Part shown: positions 5,144 through 6,920 of the stretch, piece by piece
Numbering within the stretch: the first letter of the stretch is position 1
Layout of the letters: every line of letters starts with the position of its first letter
Assembly (NCBI GenBank): GCA_947095945.1
Contig: CAMUQM010000098.1
Coordinates: 1 to 6,920 of the forward strand
Length of the DNA: 6,920 nt
Direction of reading: 5' to 3'
DNA from: an uncultured Prevotella sp.
GTDB lineage: Bacteria; Bacteroidota; Bacteroidia; Bacteroidales; Bacteroidaceae
Notes under the pieces: model-generated
What the model was told of the DNA's origin: nothing
Databases searched by the model: none
What the model saw: the letters and a program-made list of their open reading frames with translations, nothing else
Translations under genes and position numbers: made by a program

Positions 5144-6625
5144 TTAGAATTGTGTGTAGATGAATGGTTGGATACTATGATGACTAAGATTAATAACTAA
5201 CTGCATTACAACAGCAAAGATACATAGTTTAACGAGCCATGAAGAATTGATAAACTTACTTTGCAACCAGTTATAGTCTGCCTCTCGGATGCTATGAAGT
5301 TCTAAACTTATGAGAACAACAGCCAACCATAGCGGGTATTCCATTAGGAAGGTATAGGCATCTGCAAAGCTTATCCCATGCACGATGTTGCTGATTAATG
5401 TTGTTGCTGTTGCCATATCCGCTGCACGGAAGAATATCCATGCAAGAGAGACATAGCTAAATGTAATAAACCAACTAATCGTTTTTGTGTATTTATTGTC
5501 AGGTATATTCTTCAATCCATTATTCCTACAGAACTTATGAATAACTAAGCCAAAGCCGTGAAGTACTCCCCAAACAATGAACATCCACGATGCACCGTGC
5601 CACAGTCCAGCCACAATCATAGCTAAAAAACTATTGAGGTAGGTGCGAAGTTCTCCTTTTCTGTTTCCTCCCAATGGGATGTAAAGATAGTCACGGAACC
5701 ATGTTGAGAGGGCTATATGCCAACGATGCCAGAACTCAGTGAGGTTCAGACTCTGATAAGGGAATCTGAAGTTGTCCTTTAGTTCGTATCCCATCAGGGC
5801 TGCAACACCTATGGCAAGGTCGCTATAGCCCGAGAAATCAAAGTAAATTTGTACCGAAAAGCCCAGTACTCCCATCAAATCTCCAAAGCCGCTTTGACTT
5901 GCTGGGGCATCAAAGACGATGTTATTGTATTGTGCAATGTAGTCGGCAATGAGCGCTTTCTTTATCAATCCGCAGATGATAAGCCATAGACCTTTATATA
6001 CAAGGTTCTCGTTGACGTTGTCTTTTGGCGTTTGAACCTGTGGGAGTAATACCTCAGCGCGGGTGATAGGACCAGCGATAAGGAGTGGGAAAAAGGTAAG
6101 GTAGAAAGTATAATCTATTAGTTCTGCGGTCTTAGGATAAAGTCCCTTATAGACATCAATGGTGTAGCTGATTGCTTGAAAAGTAAAGAATGAGATGCCG
6201 ACAGGTAGCAACATCTTTTCTGGTGAGAAGTTACTGCGTAAGAGTTCGTGGAAAATCTCAAGTGTGAAGTTCGTGTATTTGTAGTAGAGTAGGGGTAGCA
6301 ATTCGGTCAGAATGACAATGGCAAGTCCTGTCTTGCGTATCTTCCCACGCTTTAATCGCATCATAAAGCGGGTGAGATACCACGAACTAATGGTTATAAT
6401 GGGCAATAGCCACATTAGTATTCCATTCGCTTTGAAAGCAAAGAAGAGGCTAAAAGCAATTACATACGCCTTTGTCCACGTCTGACGATAGCGGTTTAAT
6501 CCTATGTATATAGCGAAGAAAACGAGGAAAGATACCATAAATGGAAATGTACACAGTGACCAGTTCTTGTCCTGTGTGGACAAGAATTCAAATAAGGCGG
6601 TCGTCAACTGTGTTATATTTCCCAT
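5144..6625 (-). CDS. MBOAT family membrane O-acyltransferase, AlgI/PatA type
   Basis: A 493-residue polytopic inner-membrane enzyme that passes acyl (usually acetyl) groups from the cytoplasm to an exported polysaccharide or similar acceptor. Conserved AlgI-group blocks occur in order: LLPVGISFFTFQAISYTIDV (139-158), the FFPLLIAGPITR segment (178-189), QIYFDFSGYSDLAIG (259-273), NFRFPY (285-290), EFWHRWHIALSTWFRDYLYI (297-316), and WHGASWMFIVWGVLHG (342-357). His343 in WHGASW matches the essential AlgI histidine, and His300 and His303 lie in the other conserved block. WIFFRAAD (396-403) is the typical later motif. Length is normal and nothing is missing. The ATG at 6625 begins 34 nt after the upstream SGNH-like gene, and a further membrane protein follows one nucleotide downstream. 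MBOAT plus SGNH pairs are a standard two-protein O-acylation arrangement. The substrate cannot be told from this window. Confidence 0.95.
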   Translation of the reverse strand: MGNITQLTTALFEFLSTQDKNWSLCTFPFMVSFLVFFAIYIGLNRYRQTWTKAYVIAFSLFFAFKANGILMWLLPIITISSWYLTRFMMRLKRGKIRKTGLAIVILTELLPLLYYKYTNFTLEIFHELLRSNFSPEKMLLPVGISFFTFQAISYTIDVYKGLYPKTAELIDYTFYLTFFPLLIAGPITRAEVLLPQVQTPKDNVNENLVYKGLWLIICGLIKKALIADYIAQYNNIVFDAPASQSGFGDLMGVLGFSVQIYFDFSGYSDLAIGVAALMGYELKDNFRFPYQSLNLTEFWHRWHIALSTWFRDYLYIPLGGNRKGELRTYLNSFLAMIVAGLWHGASWMFIVWGVLHGFGLVIHKFCRNNGLKNIPDNKYTKTISWFITFSYVSLAWIFFRAADMATATTLISNIVHGISFADAYTFLMEYPLWLAVVLISLELHSIREADYNWLQSKFINSSWLVKLCIFAVVMQLVINLSHHSIQPFIYTQF

Positions 6626-6659
6626 TTATTAATTGTTTGTGTGGGGGCTTAAATCCTAC

Positions 6660-6920
6660 TTAATAGCCCTCAAAAGCGGGTTGTAAAAGTTTTGTGTTTG
6701 TTGCCTTATGATGGGCTTTTGGCTTATTGAGTTGCAGTGGGTTAGCACACTCTTTACTTGCAATAAATTTTGCAGCAGTGTCCATCCAGTAGGCTGATGC
6801 AGCCCATGTTGGATGATAATGGTCGCTACCTCGTTCGAGCTTGAGGTTACGACTGTCGAAGAAACGTCCTTTCCCGACATTTTCCTTTATGACATCATTG
6901 ATGCCAGTATCGCCATTCCA
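6660..6920 (-). CDS. SGNH-hydrolase/AlgJ-AlgX-like protein, C-terminal part only
   Basis: The minus-strand frame beginning with TGG at 6920-6918 is open for 86 codons to a TAA at 6662-6660. It begins inside a gene that continues beyond the right edge and has no start here. Its opening WNGDTGIND and, at visible residues 32-38, SDHYHPT give a DxxHP block (Asp33 and His36), the C-terminal catalytic Asp/His motif of SGNH hydrolases. A helix (TWAASAYWMDTAAKFI) follows, as usual in that fold, then a hydrophilic tail of about 30 residues. SGNH-like proteins beside MBOAT enzymes usually act as the extracytoplasmic acyl carrier or transferase, or as an esterase on the same polymer. It lies 34 nt upstream of the MBOAT gene, on the same strand. 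The Ser-containing and other N-terminal blocks are outside the window, so transferase and esterase roles cannot be told apart. Confidence 0.8.
   Translation of the reverse strand, partial: WNGDTGINDVIKENVGKGRFFDSRNLKLERGSDHYHPTWAASAYWMDTAAKFIASKECANPLQLNKPKAHHKATNTKLLQPAFEGY

Noticed and set aside
5012..5200. Plus-strand 62-codon frame over the 161-aa gene and the MBOAT 3' end
   Set aside because: It crosses the junction of two well-supported minus-strand genes and its translation has no coding-like features.
6656..6880. Minus-strand 74-codon open frame at the right edge
   Set aside because: It overlaps the SGNH-like frame, which carries a recognisable DxxHP motif, while this one has no family-like pattern.

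Overview
The window looks like part of a Bacteroidota chromosome, most likely Prevotella or a close relative. The evidence is a GC content near 40 percent by eye, a DUF4251-type lipoprotein, secreted TonB C-terminal-domain proteins, weak or absent Shine-Dalgarno sequences, and a TAnnTTTG-type -7 promoter motif. No mobile element, CRISPR array, rRNA or tRNA was seen. The genus assignment is inference; the families themselves read clearly.

Left part, plus strand, purine salvage: the 3' two-thirds of xanthine phosphoribosyltransferase (xpt) ends in a strong intrinsic terminator. After a 215-bp AT-rich gap comes an intact xanthine/urate-type NCS2 permease. Together they would import xanthine and convert it to XMP. 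The gap holds four CTTTAGGA-like boxes spaced 21, 21 and 23 bp apart, the last of which forms a perfect hairpin.

Middle part, plus strand, cell envelope: a 150-aa single-pass membrane protein of unknown function is preceded by a TATCTTTG promoter motif enclosed in a perfect 14-bp inverted repeat. Next come a DUF4251-like lipoprotein and, overlapping it by 4 nt, a secreted 369-aa protein with a TonB C-terminal domain. This block ends in a cluster of adjacent, partly mutually exclusive hairpins in the gap between convergent genes.

Right part, minus strand, O-acylation cassette: read from the right edge, the C-terminal end of an SGNH-hydrolase-like protein (with the DxxH catalytic block) is followed 34 nt later by a complete AlgI-type MBOAT O-acyltransferase. 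One nucleotide after that comes a 161-aa two-helix membrane protein of unknown function. MBOAT plus SGNH pairs typically acylate an exported glycan; the third protein is a candidate accessory subunit.

Most of the window is ordinary. The observations most worth checking are the inverted repeat around the promoter, the phased boxes before the permease, the hairpin cluster, and the uncharacterised third gene of the MBOAT cassette.
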